A stretch of 64,000 nucleotides of DNA. Source: Pinus tabuliformis. Lineage: Eukaryota; Streptophyta; Pinopsida; Pinales; Pinaceae. The notes beneath the pieces were generated by a model, which had not been told where the DNA came from, did not search any database, and worked only from the letters and a program-made list of their open reading frames with translations. The stretch spans positions 1,236,883,897-1,236,947,896 of the forward strand of contig CM062819.1 in NCBI GenBank assembly GCA_031772625.1, read 5' to 3'. Made by a program: the position numbers and the translations under genes. This document shows, piece after piece, positions 9,791 to 21,173 of this stretch. The first letter of the stretch is position 1, and the number at the start of each line of letters is the position of its first letter.

Positions 9791-10729
9791 CAAAAGCCTA
9801 GCAATGAATTGGGCTACTTCTGACTAATCCGGAAAGCCCTAAAAATGTGCACTCCTCTCTTTGCCAATTAGTGTGCACTGCTGAAGAAGGGTGTCTCTCT
9901 AGCCCAAAATTCACTCCAAAAATCTCTTCAAAAGCCCCTCTGCAAATCCCTCTAGCAAGACCTCGAAATCCCGACAATTCTCTCACCCCAAACTCCCTCA
10001 GCTCTGCCCTGGCACAGGTCCAACCAGTGACCCTCTGCACACTGCCAAAATGCATCAGAAATCTTCCTCTAAACTCCCTTCACTCCAACCCTACAAAACA
10101 CCTCAAATCTCTAGCAAATGCTAAGGCAATCACTCCCCAAGAGGCCCAAAATCTAGCATGCCCTGTAACAATTTCTCCCAAGGAGTGTGTGCTCCCTTTC
10201 TGCGCCCAACCTACTCCAAATGATGGTTGAATGTACCTGTAAATCTCTCTGAAACAACTCTGAAATGTAGTGATAAGCTCCCCTAGGGTGGCACTCGAAG
10301 TCCACCAAAGAAAGAGGTGAGATTCCCAGCCAGAAATATCTTGTGTTGAACAACATGAGTTAACCTAGCTAAGCAACTCAAGCAAACAAGAGTTCAATTC
10401 TGAATTTGGCAAAAGTCCCAAAATGAGGCCCTACACCTCTATTTAACTTTGTTTCTCCTCCTCTCTCCTTGTGGGCTCCACAAGTCAACCTCCCTTCCCT
10501 CTTCTTCCCCACAAGTGTGAATTCTCCTAAGGGGTGTGAATTCCCTCTTGCAGTGGCCCCCACATTCCACTTATTAATTTTTCTTCTCCTCTTATAAATG
10601 GAGTCTTCTTTCATCAAAATGTCAAATGGGATCCTCCTAACCCAATTCCTTTAAGTCAAAACATGCCAAGATATCCAAATTGTGCAAAAATGTATTACTT
10701 AGCAAAACTTGCTAATTGGGAACATCACA
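9791..10729 (-). repeat. Partial 3' LTR of element B
   Basis: Aligns along its length with about 36796-37740 (both contain GAATTGGGCTAC, the AAGGAGTGTGTGCTCCC segment and the final TTGCTAA(T/G)(T/G)GGGAACA end). It joins the PPT at 10730. The remaining PBS-side part was displaced by element A. Confidence 0.85.
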
Positions 10730-10744
10730 GTCCTCCCCACCAAG
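10730..10744 (-). other. Polypurine tract of element B
   Basis: On the minus strand CTTGGTGGGGAGGAC, immediately before TGTGATGTTCCC, the start of the 3' LTR. Confidence 0.8.
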
Positions 10745-11229
10745 ATGTTGCTTGTCCTCAAGCAACTGTAGTGATGGATGTTGAAGTAATTGTTCTCCTT
10801 CCCAAGTGGAATCCTACTCAGGTATGTCCTTCCATTTCATAAGAAGATTTTGATACTCCTGTTTCTAAGCTTCCTCTCTCTCACCTCCAAGATGGCCTCT
10901 AGTACCAAAACCAAATGCCCCTCATCATCTAAGGGTGGTAACTCCATGGCAGTTGTCACCTATTGTCCCAAGGCCTTTTTTAGGCAGAAAACATGGAACA
11001 TGTTGTGCACCTTACTCCCTAGTGGGAGTTCCAGCTCATATGCTACCTCTCCAACCCACCTAGTCACCCCGTAGGACCTATAAAAGTGTGGCTTGAGCTT
11101 CTCAGCTCCCTTCTACTTCAAAGTGGATTGTTTGTATGGTTGGAGCCTTAGGAAAACCAAGTTCCCAACCTCAAAGTGCCTCTCAATCCTGTGCCTGTCA
11201 GCGTATATCTTTTGTTGATTTTGGGCAGT
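10745..11229 (-). pseudogene. Integrase C-terminal region with chromodomain-like end
   Basis: On the minus strand, broken frames encode an ADRHRIERHFEVGNLVFLRL segment (integrase C-terminal SH3-like region), HVFCLKKALG, then EAILEVRERKLRNR. After a one-base frameshift comes LMKWKDIPE, a stop, and DSTWEGEQLL. The last pair is the conserved strand and Trp-Glu segment of chromovirus chromodomains, which are thought to guide integration through chromatin contacts. This places element B in the chromoviruses. At least one frameshift and one stop. Confidence 0.85.
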
Positions 11230-11763
11230 CTATAAGTTATCCTTGAGAGCTCTAAGAATCTCTTGGCTCTCCTGAATCCAATCTTTGGCCCTTGGGGCCC
11301 TGCTGTCTCCAAAAATCATGTCAGCAAAATTCAAAGCATCATAACCATACAAAGCACAGAAGGGAGACATACCAATAGACATATGATAGGTGGTGTTGTA
11401 ACAATACTCCCCAAGGTGTAGCCATTTCACCCACGCACGTTGTTTCCCCGCCACATAGTTCTGCAAGTACCCCTCCAGCCATTTGTTCACAATCCCGGTT
11501 TGCCCAACGATCTGGGGATAATAGCTTGTGCTATGTGTGAGCTCGGTACCCACCAACCAGAAAAGCTCCTGCCAAAATGCCCCCATAAACCACTTATCTC
11601 GATCATTGACAATGGTCTTCAGAAGATAATGCAACTTGAAGATCTCTCTGAAGAAGAGCTCTCCTGCCTGTGATGTTGAATATTTGGTTGGGATGGCAAA
11701 AAATTGGGCAAACTGTGTCAACCTATCCATCACTACATAAATACAATCACACCCCTGTACCAC
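11230..11763 (-). pseudogene. Integrase core (rve/DDE) of element B, catalytic Glu lost
   Basis: A 177-codon open frame. It contains VVMDRLTQFAQFF (first catalytic Asp) and IVNDRDKWF (second Asp; the usual form is SDRD). It also has STSYYPQIVGQTGIVNKWLE, where the family has DGQTERVN, so the catalytic Glu is Gly and the preceding Asp is Val. The protein cannot be an active integrase. The frame is otherwise well kept through YNTTYHMSIGMSPF and ALYGYD. Confidence 0.92.
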
Positions 11764-11869
11764 TGGTAGCCTTCTGATCGTTCATGGATATGCTCTCCCA
11801 CTTCCCCTCAAGAATAGGGAGAGGTTGAAGTATACATGTTGGATGTGCAAACTCCCCCTTATTCCTCAG

Positions 11870-12151
11870 ACAGGCATCACACTCCTGCACATGTCTCAAA
11901 ACATCTCACTTGAAACCCCTCCAAGTAAAGCTCTCCCGGATAGCACAGTATGTCTTGAGGAATCCCTGATGCCCTGTTAAAGGGGAGTCATGTGCTACCT
12001 GCAGGATCCTCTTTGTCAACTGGGAATTCAGCACCAAGTATATCCTCCCCTTGTAATAGATCACCTCATCCATCACTCTATACCTGTCATCCTCAAAAGT
12101 ACCATCCAAGATCTCACAAGCTTGCTTGTCCTTGGAGTACTCTACTAGCAA
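11870..12151 (-). pseudogene. Integrase H2C2 zinc-binding region of element B
   Basis: Minus-strand frame with VIYYKGRIYLVLNSQLTKRI, then HDSPLTGHQGFLKTYCAIRE and SFTWRGFK. This is the His-His part of the integrase zinc domain. The Cys pair (VQEC-type segment) follows near 11885 in broken frame. Confidence 0.85.
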
Positions 12152-12159
12152 TTATGCCC

Positions 12160-12625
12160 TCCAATCCTGGAAAATACTCATAAGGGAGAGTGTCGCAGGC
12201 CTCTTGGATAGAGCATCAGCTACCACGTTTTGCTTGCCCTTGACATACTTTATATCAAAGTCATATGATTAGATCTTGCTGACCCACTTTTGTTGCCTTT
12301 CATTGAGCTCCTTTTGCTCCAAAAAGAATCAAAGACTATTATGGCCAATATTCACTCTGAATCTGTTTCCCTCCAAGTATTGTCAGAACTTGGCCAATGT
12401 GTGCAAAATGGCCAACATCTCTTCGTCATATATAGAATACAGCCTCTCATGACTAAGGAGCTTTTAGCTCTCAAAAGTTATAGGGTGGCCTCCCTACATC
12501 AAAACAACCCCAACGCCCTCTCCGGATGTGTCACACTCCAAGACAAAGGGTTGTGTAAAATCTGGCAAGTCTAAACACCGGACAACTGCTCATAACCCTC
12601 TTGACGCGCTCAAAGGCCTCCTGTG
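12160..12625 (-). pseudogene. RNase H domain of element B
   Basis: On the minus strand, segments ECDTSGEGVGVVLM (first catalytic Asp, near 12535), a LLSHERLYSIYDEE-like segment with the catalytic Glu, and YVKGKQNVVADALSK (near 12210-12260). Stops are scattered through it. This is the RNase H that follows RT in gypsy elements. Confidence 0.8.
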
Positions 12626-12630
12626 CCACA

Positions 12631-13393
12631 TCAGTCCACTTGGAAGCCCCCTTCTTGGTCAAATCTGTGAGGGGTACTACCACCTATGAAAATCCCCTCA
12701 CAAACTTCTTGTAGTAGGTGCAAATGCCCAAAAATCCCTGCAACTCTGTCACACTGTGGCATAGGCCAATCCAGAATGGCCCTGATCTTCTCCTGATGTA
12801 CACACACCCCATCCTCATTGATCACATGGCCAAGGTACATCTTCGTCAGTCTAAACTCACATTTGGACACCTTGGCATACAATTGTTGCTCCTTAAGAAT
12901 ATGTAGCACCTCCTCCAAACGCCTCAGGTGCTCCTCCCAAGTCTTGTTGTAAATCAGGATGTCATCAAAGAATACCAGCACAAATCTGTGAAGTTGCTTG
13001 CGGACCACATGGTTCATGCAAGACTGGAAGGTGCTTGGGGCATTGGTTAGCCCAGAAGGCATCACCAAGAACTCAAAGTGCCTATAGTGGCACCGGAAAT
13101 CTGTCTTCGATATGTCTTGCTCTCACACCCGAATCTAACAGTATCCCGAGCGCAAATATATCTTAGAGAAGTATTTAGCTCCTCTAAGCTCATCCATCAA
13201 CTCATCTATGTGCAGAATCGCGTACCGATTCTTCAACATCTTCTTGTTCAGGGCCCTATAATCAATGCACATGCAGAGGGTCCCATCCTACTTCACCAAC
13301 ACCACTGAAAAAGAGAAGGGACTAGAACTGGCCCTAATGTGTCGCAAAGCTAGCAACTCATGTATGGACCTCTCTATCTCATCCCAATAAGCC
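12631..13393 (-). pseudogene. Reverse transcriptase of element B (downstream part)
   Basis: Reads from KAYWDEIERSIHELLALRHI at the C1 insertion point through SSSPFSFSVVLVK, a broken [10 protein letters not shown] region (about 13255-13210), then MPSGLTNAPSTFQSCMNHV. The catalytic VFFDDILIY is at about 12950-12976. Several frameshifts between 13068 and 13290. The upstream part of the same domain is at 34373-34560, displaced 21 kb by element C1. Confidence 0.92.
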
Positions 13394-13398
13394 TTGGG

Positions 13399-14513
13399 TG
13401 TTAGTTTTTGTACCATCGGACAAGTGTTCTTGTCTCGACTTTGGTCAAAGAGATTAAGAAACACAAGATCTCCAGAATCCAAAAAAAGTTTCGGGAGAAA
13501 ACACTCAGAGATAGCTCAATTAAATTCATTGATCGATAATGAAAAAAATGCCCAAGTCTAACTTAGGGAAATCGTTTAATTAAAGGGTATTAATTGAGAA
13601 AAGTGAGAATGCTCTAGAAACTCACATGGATTGAGTTTAAGATGATCTTAGCCTTTGATGGGGATCTAATCATGGTCGTTGATTCACCACCAAGGGATTA
13701 TACAAGAAGGAAGTTCGGTTGGAGACGGACACATCGAGCTAGTGAGTGATCTAGGCAGATCGAATTTCCCAGAGAGCAGAGATTCGGCCATGAAGAGAAT
13801 TCGAGGCAGGAGATCAGTCGCAGAGGCAAAGGAGCAACAGCAGGGTGATCCAATGGAGATTTCCAGTCCCGGAAGAGTCCGCTAGAGGAGGTCGAAGTTA
13901 TTTATTCCACAAGGGGCTGCGCAGGGGCCTGCACAGAGCCTCATTGAGGCAGTTCGATTCAGTCAGAGCGAGTTGATTCAGGTGTTGGAGGCCAAGATAA
14001 TTTTCCAAAGGGTCGGAGAATCGCTTCCAAAGACAAAAACAAGTAGGAAGTCTTAATCAGAGGTAGATCCGGGAAATGCGTGGGAGGGACTGCATAGAGG
14101 CCTGCGCAAGGGTCTTGGATAGCCAGTTCAAGTGGTTAGATTGTTGTCAGATTGCTTGTGGGGAAGGGAAAATTTCAATAATTTTGCCAATGATTCCTTT
14201 GGAGAGGATTGCTAGTTTGGCATCCAGATTTTACTCAGATTTTTTGTTGTTGAAGAATAATAATAAAACTCTCATCCATTGCACCAGTTTTCCCACATTG
14301 GGTTTTTTCGAGGACATTTGTCCAAAAATAACGGTGTCAAATTTATTGTGTGCTCTGTAATTTTCTCAGTTCTTGTTTTTATTTTCCACAATATTTTTAT
14401 GGTGAAGAAATTGCAGTGTGATTTATTCGTTATTTTGCCGTAACAAAATAAACTGCATAATTAATCAGTTAGAATTATAAATTCTAGTTGTTGCATTTCA
14501 AGGAATTTCCACA
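13399..14513 (+). repeat. 5' LTR of element C1
   Basis: Starts TGTTAGTTTTTG and ends AATTTCCACA (1115 bases). It contains a GATCTTAGCC/GGTCGTTGATTCACC module (13650-13692) and a GGGATTATACAAGAAGG likely promoter at about 13693-13710. An AATAATAATAAAACTC stretch near 14258 may be polyadenylation-related. It matches the C2 LTR at 46053-47190. Confidence 0.9.
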
Positions 14514-14526
14514 TAGTATCAGAGCA
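14514..14526 (+). other. Primer-binding site of element C1
   Basis: TAGTATCAGAGCA abuts the LTR. It matches TGGTATCAGAGCA, the initiator-Met site, with one change. Confidence 0.8.
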
Positions 14527-15017
14527 ATGCTTTTGATCGGATCAGAAGCTTAGTAGTGAAGAGGGGGAAATTTCACAGTTCATAGGGAGTTTGAGGAATT
14601 TCTTCCAGGTCTGCGCAGAAGTCCAGCTAGGCAGTGCGAATTGCTAGGTAGAAAGGCTCGATTTCCAGTTGCAAGTGCAAGAAAAGTTCGAATAGCCCAG
14701 TATCAATACCAGCAGGCAGTGGTGTTGCCGGGAAGCAGTTCCGATGAGCAAATCAGAAAATTCATTAAGTAGATCTATGCGCAGTAATTTTGAAGGAGTT
14801 TAGCAGTAGCAGAATCAGCGTCGTGCAAGGAAGAGAAAAACACACAAAGGAATTTCTCAGAGGGTTTCCAAATCTGGTTCGAAGAGGAAATTTGTGATTT
14901 CCAGTAGCAGGAGGCAGAACCGCGCATTTTAGAAGAGAGTGCGAATTGCATTACAGGTAGTGAAGTAGAAAAAGGAGGATATTCATGTTTATTTTCCCAG
15001 TATTGAGTTTTGTAGAA

Positions 15018-15221
15018 ATGGCCTTAGCAGGACTTCGAGATCACGATAGGCTAGAAGGAACCTTGAATCATTGTAAGCCTTCCTTCTAGATGAGCATGGT
15101 CTGAAGACGTATGCAGAGAGAGTTGTATTCATACCTACAGACCCATAACAACTAGAGAATTACAATAAGGATATGGCCAAGGTAAAGTGATTGTCCTCGA
15201 TGGAGTTTGAGATCATATAGT
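15018..15221 (+). pseudogene. C1 gag, N-terminal piece
   Basis: ATG at 15018 starts MALAGLRDHDRLEG, matching C2 gag (MVAAGLRYQDRFDR). A small deletion then shifts frame, giving a stop. LDEHGLKTYAERVV and the region before the VRDHIV-type segment follow in another frame. It is cut at 15221 by solo LTR D1. About 500 bases of leader (14527-15017) precede it. Confidence 0.85.
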
Positions 15222-16179
15222 TGTGAAAATTCCTAGACTCGAAGGAACCCCTACTGCAACAAATGTGAATCTACTTCACCTACTTGATTTTTAAATTACA
15301 TTCATCAAGTTATTCTTCTGAATACTGAAACAAATTACTTTTGTAGCCTACACTAATTAAATATTTGATCTTATGAAACAAAAAACAGAGCAAAGAACAA
15401 GATACATAGGACACTTATTTTTGGACACAACAGTCCCCAGAAAAATCTAATGCAGGAAAATCGGTGCAACAATTTTGAGGGTTTATTATTATGCAGGAGA
15501 AATATCTAAATACAAATCTAGGATGCTCATCTAGCACTCCTTTATAGAGAAAATACTGGCGGAAAATCTGAGTGAGTTTTACCTCACTTCACCCGGCAGA
15601 ATTCCGGCTGATCTGGCACAAGACTGGCTATCCCCGACTATTCCTACGTTGGCTCTGCATCACCTTCTCTGCCCTCTGCATCAGCTCTCCCGGCTACTGC
15701 GCTGCCTCTCCGCCTCTTTGTTTTGTATTTTCTGAAGAGTCCTTTTCCCAGATTCTCTCTGCCCCTTCGCTGCAAGATCTCCCCAATCGACTTTCCTCCT
15801 GAAAACTTCTCACCTCAAAAAATAGATTTCATCAATCTCTTTGTGTGTGTTTCCAAGTGAACCCCAAGCCTCCAGTTTATACTTTTCCTGTTGAGTCTTC
15901 AACGGCCGAGATTAAGTCTCTAATCAACGGCTAAGATTAAAACATGGCTTGGTCCGCCTTCTAGATCATTCTCACCCATATTTTGATTAATACCCATTAA
16001 TATTTTAATTTTCCTAAGTTTAGACTTAGGAACCCCATTAAAAATATTAATTATTTTAATAAAACACAATCTGGGCGGAATTTCACCAAACAGTGTTTGG
16101 GTTCTTTAGAACTCATGTGCCTTAGCCTCTCCAACAATTTTCAAGGCTAGAGCACTTCCAATGCTACCAAAAACTAACA
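15222..16179 (-). mobile_element. Solo LTR D1 (D family)
   Basis: 958-base LTR starting TGTGAAAATT and ending AAACTAACA. ATAGT is duplicated at 15217-15221 and 16180-16184. It resembles the LTRs of element D and has the same orientation. It keeps an AACGGC(C/T)(A/G)AGATTAA pair (15901-15940) and, on the minus strand, a TATA-like AAAAGTATAAACTGG upstream of the presumed start. No internal DNA remains, as expected after LTR-LTR recombination. Confidence 0.93.
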
Positions 16180-16184
16180 ATAGT

Positions 16185-16457
16185 CTCACACTTAGCGACC
16201 AAGAATACGGCCAAAGAAATGTGGGATGCAATTGCTACGCTTTTCCAGAATCCTTCTGAGAAATGGAAGATGTTCTTGAAAGAGAAGTTGAGGACCACCA
16301 GGATGCGTAAGGGTGAAGGAGTCACTCCTTATATCACTAGAATTCAGAATGTCCGAGATGAGCTAGCAACAGTTGAAGAAGCACCTCAAGAAAGTGAGCT
16401 AGTGCATACAACTCTCAATGGTTTCACCTTGGAATGGACTACCTTCATCCAAGGTAT
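16185..16457 (+). pseudogene. C1 gag, middle piece
   Basis: Continues gag after D1: TAKEMWDAIATLFQ (parallel to C2 TTKEMWHAISKLYQ), LKEKLRTTRMRKGEGVTPY, IQNVRDELATVEEAPQESEL and LNGFTLEWTTFIQG. The frame is open from 16219. It is cut at 16457 by element D; the target repeat is GGTAT. Confidence 0.9.
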
Positions 16458-17545
16458 TGTGAAAATTTTTGAATGTACACATCATAAACCCCTACTGCAA
16501 TTACTGGTTTAACATCTCCTACTTGTTTTTTGCATTAACAAGTTATTTAATTACATAAACATCGATGTAAAACACTATTGCAACCTACACATACATACAG
16601 ATCATGAACTGAAATACACTGAGACAATCACACAAGGGACACCATTATTTTTGGACAATCGTCCCCGAAAAAACCCAATTCGGGAAAACCGGTGCAGCAT
16701 ATAGAGGGTTTGTATTATTAAGCAGATTCTTGAATACAACTAGGGTGCCAGATATGGCTCACCCAATAGAGAAAAATCCTAGCAGAAGTACCTCTATCCG
16801 GAGACAGATATTCTGGCAAATGCAACAGCTGGATGACTAAACCCCACAGATGACCCGGTTGTTCCCAGTGCTGGGCAGCGATTGTTGCTCCAAGCTCTGT
16901 GTTGGAACTATGTCACCTCTTCTAGGAGTTGCGTCACCCCTACAGTGAGCCTCTATTGCTCAGAAGTCAATTTGTTGAACTACTCCCTCTCTACCCCACA
17001 GAATCTCCCCAGCACTACCTCTAAGGGCTTACGTCAACCCCTACGGCTTCTACGTCACCTGCATCAGCCCCTACGGCCTCCACGTCACCCTCTCTGAGAC
17101 TGCGTTGTCTCTCCCAGTGTTGCTCTGCCTCTCTGCTATGTATTCTTCGGCCTCAGACTGAAATTCCCTTGCCGAACTGCCCCAAAAAAGTCAAACTCTT
17201 TGATCTCTTGGTGTATCTCTAATTGACCCTCAAGCCTCCTCTTATACTTTTCCTGTTGATGAACCAACGGTCGTGATCTAATCTCTAATCAATGGCTAAG
17301 ATTAAAATAGACTTGATCCTCGTCACTTAGAAGCTTCTCACCCATATTTTTATTAATACCCATTAATATTTTTATTTTCCTAAGTTTAGACTTAGGAACC
17401 CTATTAAAAATATCAATTATTTTAATAAATCTCAATCCAGGTGGAATTTCTTCAAACGATTTCTGGGTTCTGGAGATCTCATGTGTTCTAGCTCCTCCAC
17501 AAAATTTCAGAGCTAGAGCACATCCGATGCTACCCAAAATCAACA
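16458..17545 (-). repeat. 3' LTR of element D
   Basis: Starts TGTGAAAATTTTTG and ends AAAATCAACA (1088 bases). It keeps a segment of about 45 bases (16519-16565, CCTACTTG...TACATAAA) that both 5' copies lack. It lacks a segment of about 55 bases present at 20761-20815. The minus strand has a TATA-like AAAGTATAAGAGG near 17245. Confidence 0.9.
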
Positions 17546-17565
17546 CTCCCTCTTAGCGAGGAATG
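17546..17565 (-). other. Polypurine tract of element D
   Basis: Minus strand TTCCTCGCTAAGAGGGAG just before the 3' LTR. The CTAAGAGGGAG core is shared with C1 (22186-22196), element I and LTR H. Confidence 0.85.
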
Positions 17566-18239
17566 TGCCTCACCAAAAGTACTACACTGATCCACTGTAG
17601 CGGTCCTCTGTGCTGCTAATGCTTAGCGTGCTTCCCTTCATCCACTACAACGTTGCTTCCTATATCACTACCCATGACTCTGCCACTACCATTGCTGCAT
17701 TTGTACTACAGCTCCCTCTCAAAATGCTGCATCATGCTGCCCGTAGCACTGCCACTGCTAACTATTGCATTGCAACTTAGTTACTGAGAAGTAAGTAACT
17801 AAAACTTCACCCAAAAACTGACATCCTAGTCAGTATGGATGCCTCGTGATCCTGAAGCTACCTCTGCTGCTAATTTGTGCTGACCCTTTGCTGCCACTGC
17901 GCTGCTGCAAACTGCTTTGTGCCTCTCGCACCGCTACAACATCCACTGCATTGCCTCAGACTTTGGCACTCTAGCAATGCCATTGTCACTCCATCACACC
18001 TCACTCCAATCAACACCCATCACTTTGCTACTGTCGTTAAGGGCTCCTGTAGCCGTATGTGATCCAAGAGTTTAGGCACCTCAAGGATCCTGACCGCATG
18101 TAGTCCTCTCGACTACAACTCGATGTCGCCCCACCTCTTCTCCAGAGGTGCATGAGCACTCATGGCACAATCGTCATCCTCGCCTTCCTTGTCCGCTTTT
18201 GCTGGAGCAGCCTTCGATTCAGAAGCTTCCCCCTTGCCC
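17566..18239 (-). repeat. GCAG-rich non-coding tail of element D
   Basis: On the minus strand it is rich in GCAGTGGCAGTG, GCAACGC and TGCAGCA words. It occupies the place of pol between gag and the 3' LTR. Elements C1 (21499-22196) and C2 (50392-50897, 56591-56985) carry a similar tail. No pol motif was seen on either strand. Confidence 0.65.
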
Positions 18240-18984
18240 TTCTTCTGGGGGCACTAAGTGGCATAATGTCCTAGTTCCCCACAGTTGAAGCATCTGACCA
18301 TGGCGATGTCTTTCTTCTTCCTTTTCTGCTGCCCCTACTATCCCACTGATGCGAGAGCTGCATCCTCCTCCTCCTCCTTCTTGACCCGGGCTCCCTTACC
18401 GCTACTCGCTGCCTTGGTCAACCTCCTAATCTCTTCTTGTCTAAGAGCTGCCACATCTCCTCCCAACTAGGGAGAGTCGCTCTGCCCAAAATACTTTGGA
18501 CAAATGTCTCCCAGTCCTCGGTGATTGCATTCAAGGTATTCCTGACCATGAACTCAGGATTTGGTGTAGACCCCACGGAAGTCAACTGGTCGTGAATCCC
18601 TTGCAACCTGAAAATGAAGGGATCGATCTCCTCCCCTTTTTGCATCTGGTACTGTCTCAGCTGATTTTCTAATAGCATATTGCGTTGGATGGAAGAGCCC
18701 TGATACAAGGTGGTCAGTGTCTCCCACATCTCCCTTGTTGTGTTCTTCTCAACAATGTGTGGTACCACATGATCTTTGACCCCGTCTAGGATCATACATT
18801 TGGCCTTTGCCTGGGCCTCCTCGTAGTTCTTCAATGGATCAGCGTCAACCGAAACAGCAACTACTCTCAAGGCATAGTCCTTGATGCAATGTTTGTCTAG
18901 GATTGACAGGGTCCTGGGCTTCCAGATGACAAAATTGGAAGCTCCATCCAATCTGTCCTGATCCATCAACCCATTCACTGCCAT
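18240..18984 (-). pseudogene. Copia-type gag of element D with zinc knuckle
   Basis: ATG at 18984 on the minus strand opens a 188-codon frame. It contains QDRLDGASNFVIWK, LDGVKDHVVPHIVEKNTTRE, MWETLTTLYQG, YQMQKGEEIDPFIFRLQGI and NAITEDWETFVQSI, the UBN2/Retrotran_gag_2 pattern. The frame breaks near 18418. Further on (18241-18299) the zinc knuckle CFNCGELGHYAT-stop-CPQKK is visible with one stop inside it. Nucleocapsid function is therefore damaged while the capsid half is intact. It is close kin to the C1 and C2 gags but clearly distinct. Confidence 0.9.
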
Positions 18985-19614
18985 CTCTGCTCAAAAATAG
19001 GACTTGTTCTCTTCTCCCTCTCCTGCCTTCAATCTAGCAGAACTTGGATCTGGATTTCTTCGGCACAAGAAACCCTCTAAGGAACAAGCTCCTCTCTAGA
19101 CTCCCTCTAAGTCCTGATTTCCCTCTCGGAAATCCTTCGGCCAACTGTCGAACCACTCCTCTCCAATCCTCCTTTGCTGCTGCAACCCAAATCTAGATTT
19201 CTTGGCTAGAAATCTATCAAGGTAGTGATTCCCTCTACCTTCGTTCGGTCTCCTTAGACATTGTTCTGTACCAACAGAAATAGCGTACCACCAACTCCTC
19301 AAATCGAAATCTGCTCAGCTCCCTTAGCCCCGACAACTGAAGAATCTGAGCCCTTCTAGCCCTATGCAATCATTGTGAGAGCTAGGTCAGCTCCTCCTGG
19401 CAACTGCGTCAATCCTTCCTGGCTCAGAAAGATGACTTGGCACTGCGTGAGCCTAATTTGCCCCCCTCTACCTCTGCCCTGGCCTGGACAGCTGATGCAG
19501 CTACTGCGTGGGCTCTTCCTAGCTACTGTGTGAGCCTCTGCATCACCTTCTCTACACTACATCACTCCTTCTGCGTCACTTGGGACAGTTGCTTTTCTGC
19601 TGCAAATTCTCTGT

Positions 19615-20500
19615 ATTTCTTGGCTGGTGTCTTCAGTCGCCTATGATCTGCAACTTGGCTCTGATACCATGTGAAAATTTCTGAATCTACACATCAGAAA
19701 CCCCTACTGTAATTACTAGTTTAACATCGATGTAAAACACTATTGCAGCCTACACATACATACAGATCATGAACTGAAATACATTGAGACAATCACACAA
19801 GGGACACCGTTATTTTTGGACAATCGTCCCCGAAAAAACCCAATTTGGGAAAACTGATGCAGCATATAGAGGGTTTGTATTATTAAGCAGATTCTTGAAT
19901 ACAACTAGGGTGCCAAATATGGCTCATCCAACAAAGAAAAATCCTAGCAGAAGTACCTCTATCCGAAGACAGATATTCCGACAAATTCAACAGCTGGATG
20001 ACCAAACCCCACAGATGACTTGGTTGTTCCCATTGCTAGGCAGCGATGGTTGCTCCAATTTCTTGGCTGGTGTCTTCAGTCGCCTATGATCCGCAACCTG
20101 GCTCTGATACCATGTGAAAATTTCTGAATCTACACATCAGAAACCCCTACTGCAATTAATGGTTTAACATCGATGTAAAACACTATTGCAGCCTACAAAT
20201 ACATACAGATCATGAACTGAAATACATTGAGACAATCACACAAGGGGCACCGTTATTTTGGACAATCGTCCCTGGAAAAACCCAATTCGGGAAAACCGGT
20301 ACAACATATAGAGGGTTTGTATTATTAAGCAGATTCTTGAATACAACTAGGCTGCCAGATATGGCTCCCCCAACAAAGAAAAATCCTAGCAAAAGTACCT
20401 CTATCTGGAGACAGATATTCCAGCAAATTCAACAGCTGAATGACCAAACCCCATAGATGATCCGGTTGTTCCTAGTGCTGGGCAGCAATGGTGGCTCCAA
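19615..20500 (-). repeat. 443-base tandem duplication spanning leader, PBS and LTR end in element D
   Basis: Copy one is 19615-20057, copy two starts at 20058. Each holds the leader end (ATTTCTTGGCTGGTGTCTTC), a PBS on the minus strand (TGGTATCAGAGCC; 19657-19669 and 20100-20112) and about 388 bases of LTR. In element order: full LTR, PBS, short leader, LTR end again, PBS, leader, gag. Confidence 0.92.
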
Positions 20501-21168
20501 GCTCTGTGCTGGAACTGTGTCACCTCTTCTAGGAGCTACGTCACCCCTACAGTGAAACTCCCTTGCTCAGAAAGTTGATTTGCTAAACTGCTCCCTCTCT
20601 GCCCCACAGAATCTCCCCAACGCTGCCTCTACGGGCTTGAGTCAGCCCCTACGGCCTCTACGTCGTCCTCTCTAGGACTGCGTTGTCTCTCTCGATGCTA
20701 CTCTGCTTCTCTGCTATGTATTCTTCGGCCTCAGACTAAAGTTCCCTTGCCGAACTGCCCCACTGCACCTCAAATCACTTAGCTCAACTTTCTCAACAAA
20801 CCACGCACCAAAAAAATCAAACTCTTTGATCTCTTGGTGTATCTCCAACTGACCCTCAAGCCTCCTCTTATACTTTTCCTGTTGATGAATCAACAGTCGT
20901 GATCTAATCTCTAATCAATGGCTAGATTGAAATAGACTTGATCCTCGTCACTTAGAAGCTTCACCCATATTTTTATTAATACCCATTAATATTTTTATTT
21001 TCCTAAGTTTAGACTTAGGAACCCTATTAAAAATATTAATTATTTTAATAACTATCAATCCAGGTGGAATTTCTCCAAACGATTTCTGAGTTCTAGAGAT
21101 CTCATGTGTTCTAGCCCCTCCACAAAATTTCGGAGTTAGAGCACATCCGATGCTACCCAAAATCAATA
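20113..21168 (-). repeat. 5' LTR of element D
   Basis: 1056 bases. Starts TGTGAAAATTTCTG and ends AAAATCAATA followed by the GGTAT target repeat. It shares a deletion with the partial copy at 19670-20057 relative to the 3' LTR. Confidence 0.9.
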
Positions 21169-21173
21169 GGTAT

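Larger units (their letters stand above)
16458..21168 (-). mobile_element. Element D: complete gag-only copia-type element with duplicated PBS region
   Basis: Minus-strand element. 3' LTR 16458-17545, PPT, GCAG-rich tail, gag, leader, PBS, a partial LTR copy (19670-20057), leader and PBS again, then full 5' LTR 20113-21168. GGTAT is duplicated at 16453-16457 and 21169-21173. The final base pair of the right LTR is TA instead of CA. Total length 4.7 kb. No pol is present. Confidence 0.93.

Noticed and set aside
9785..9800. Reading A and B as one continuous LTR
   Set aside because: The sequence at 9781-9790 is a proper LTR end (GATATTACA) and the joined length would be about 2.4 kb, against 1.3 kb for the B LTR on the right.
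9847..10230. 127-codon plus-strand frame, with a relative at 37035-37238
   Set aside because: Both are inside LTR copies of element B, antisense to the element; no domain or start context.
13678..14360. Plus-strand frames within the C1 LTR
   Set aside because: Lie entirely in LTR sequence shared with 22197-22563, 33619-34367 and partly 46053-47190; not conserved between copies.
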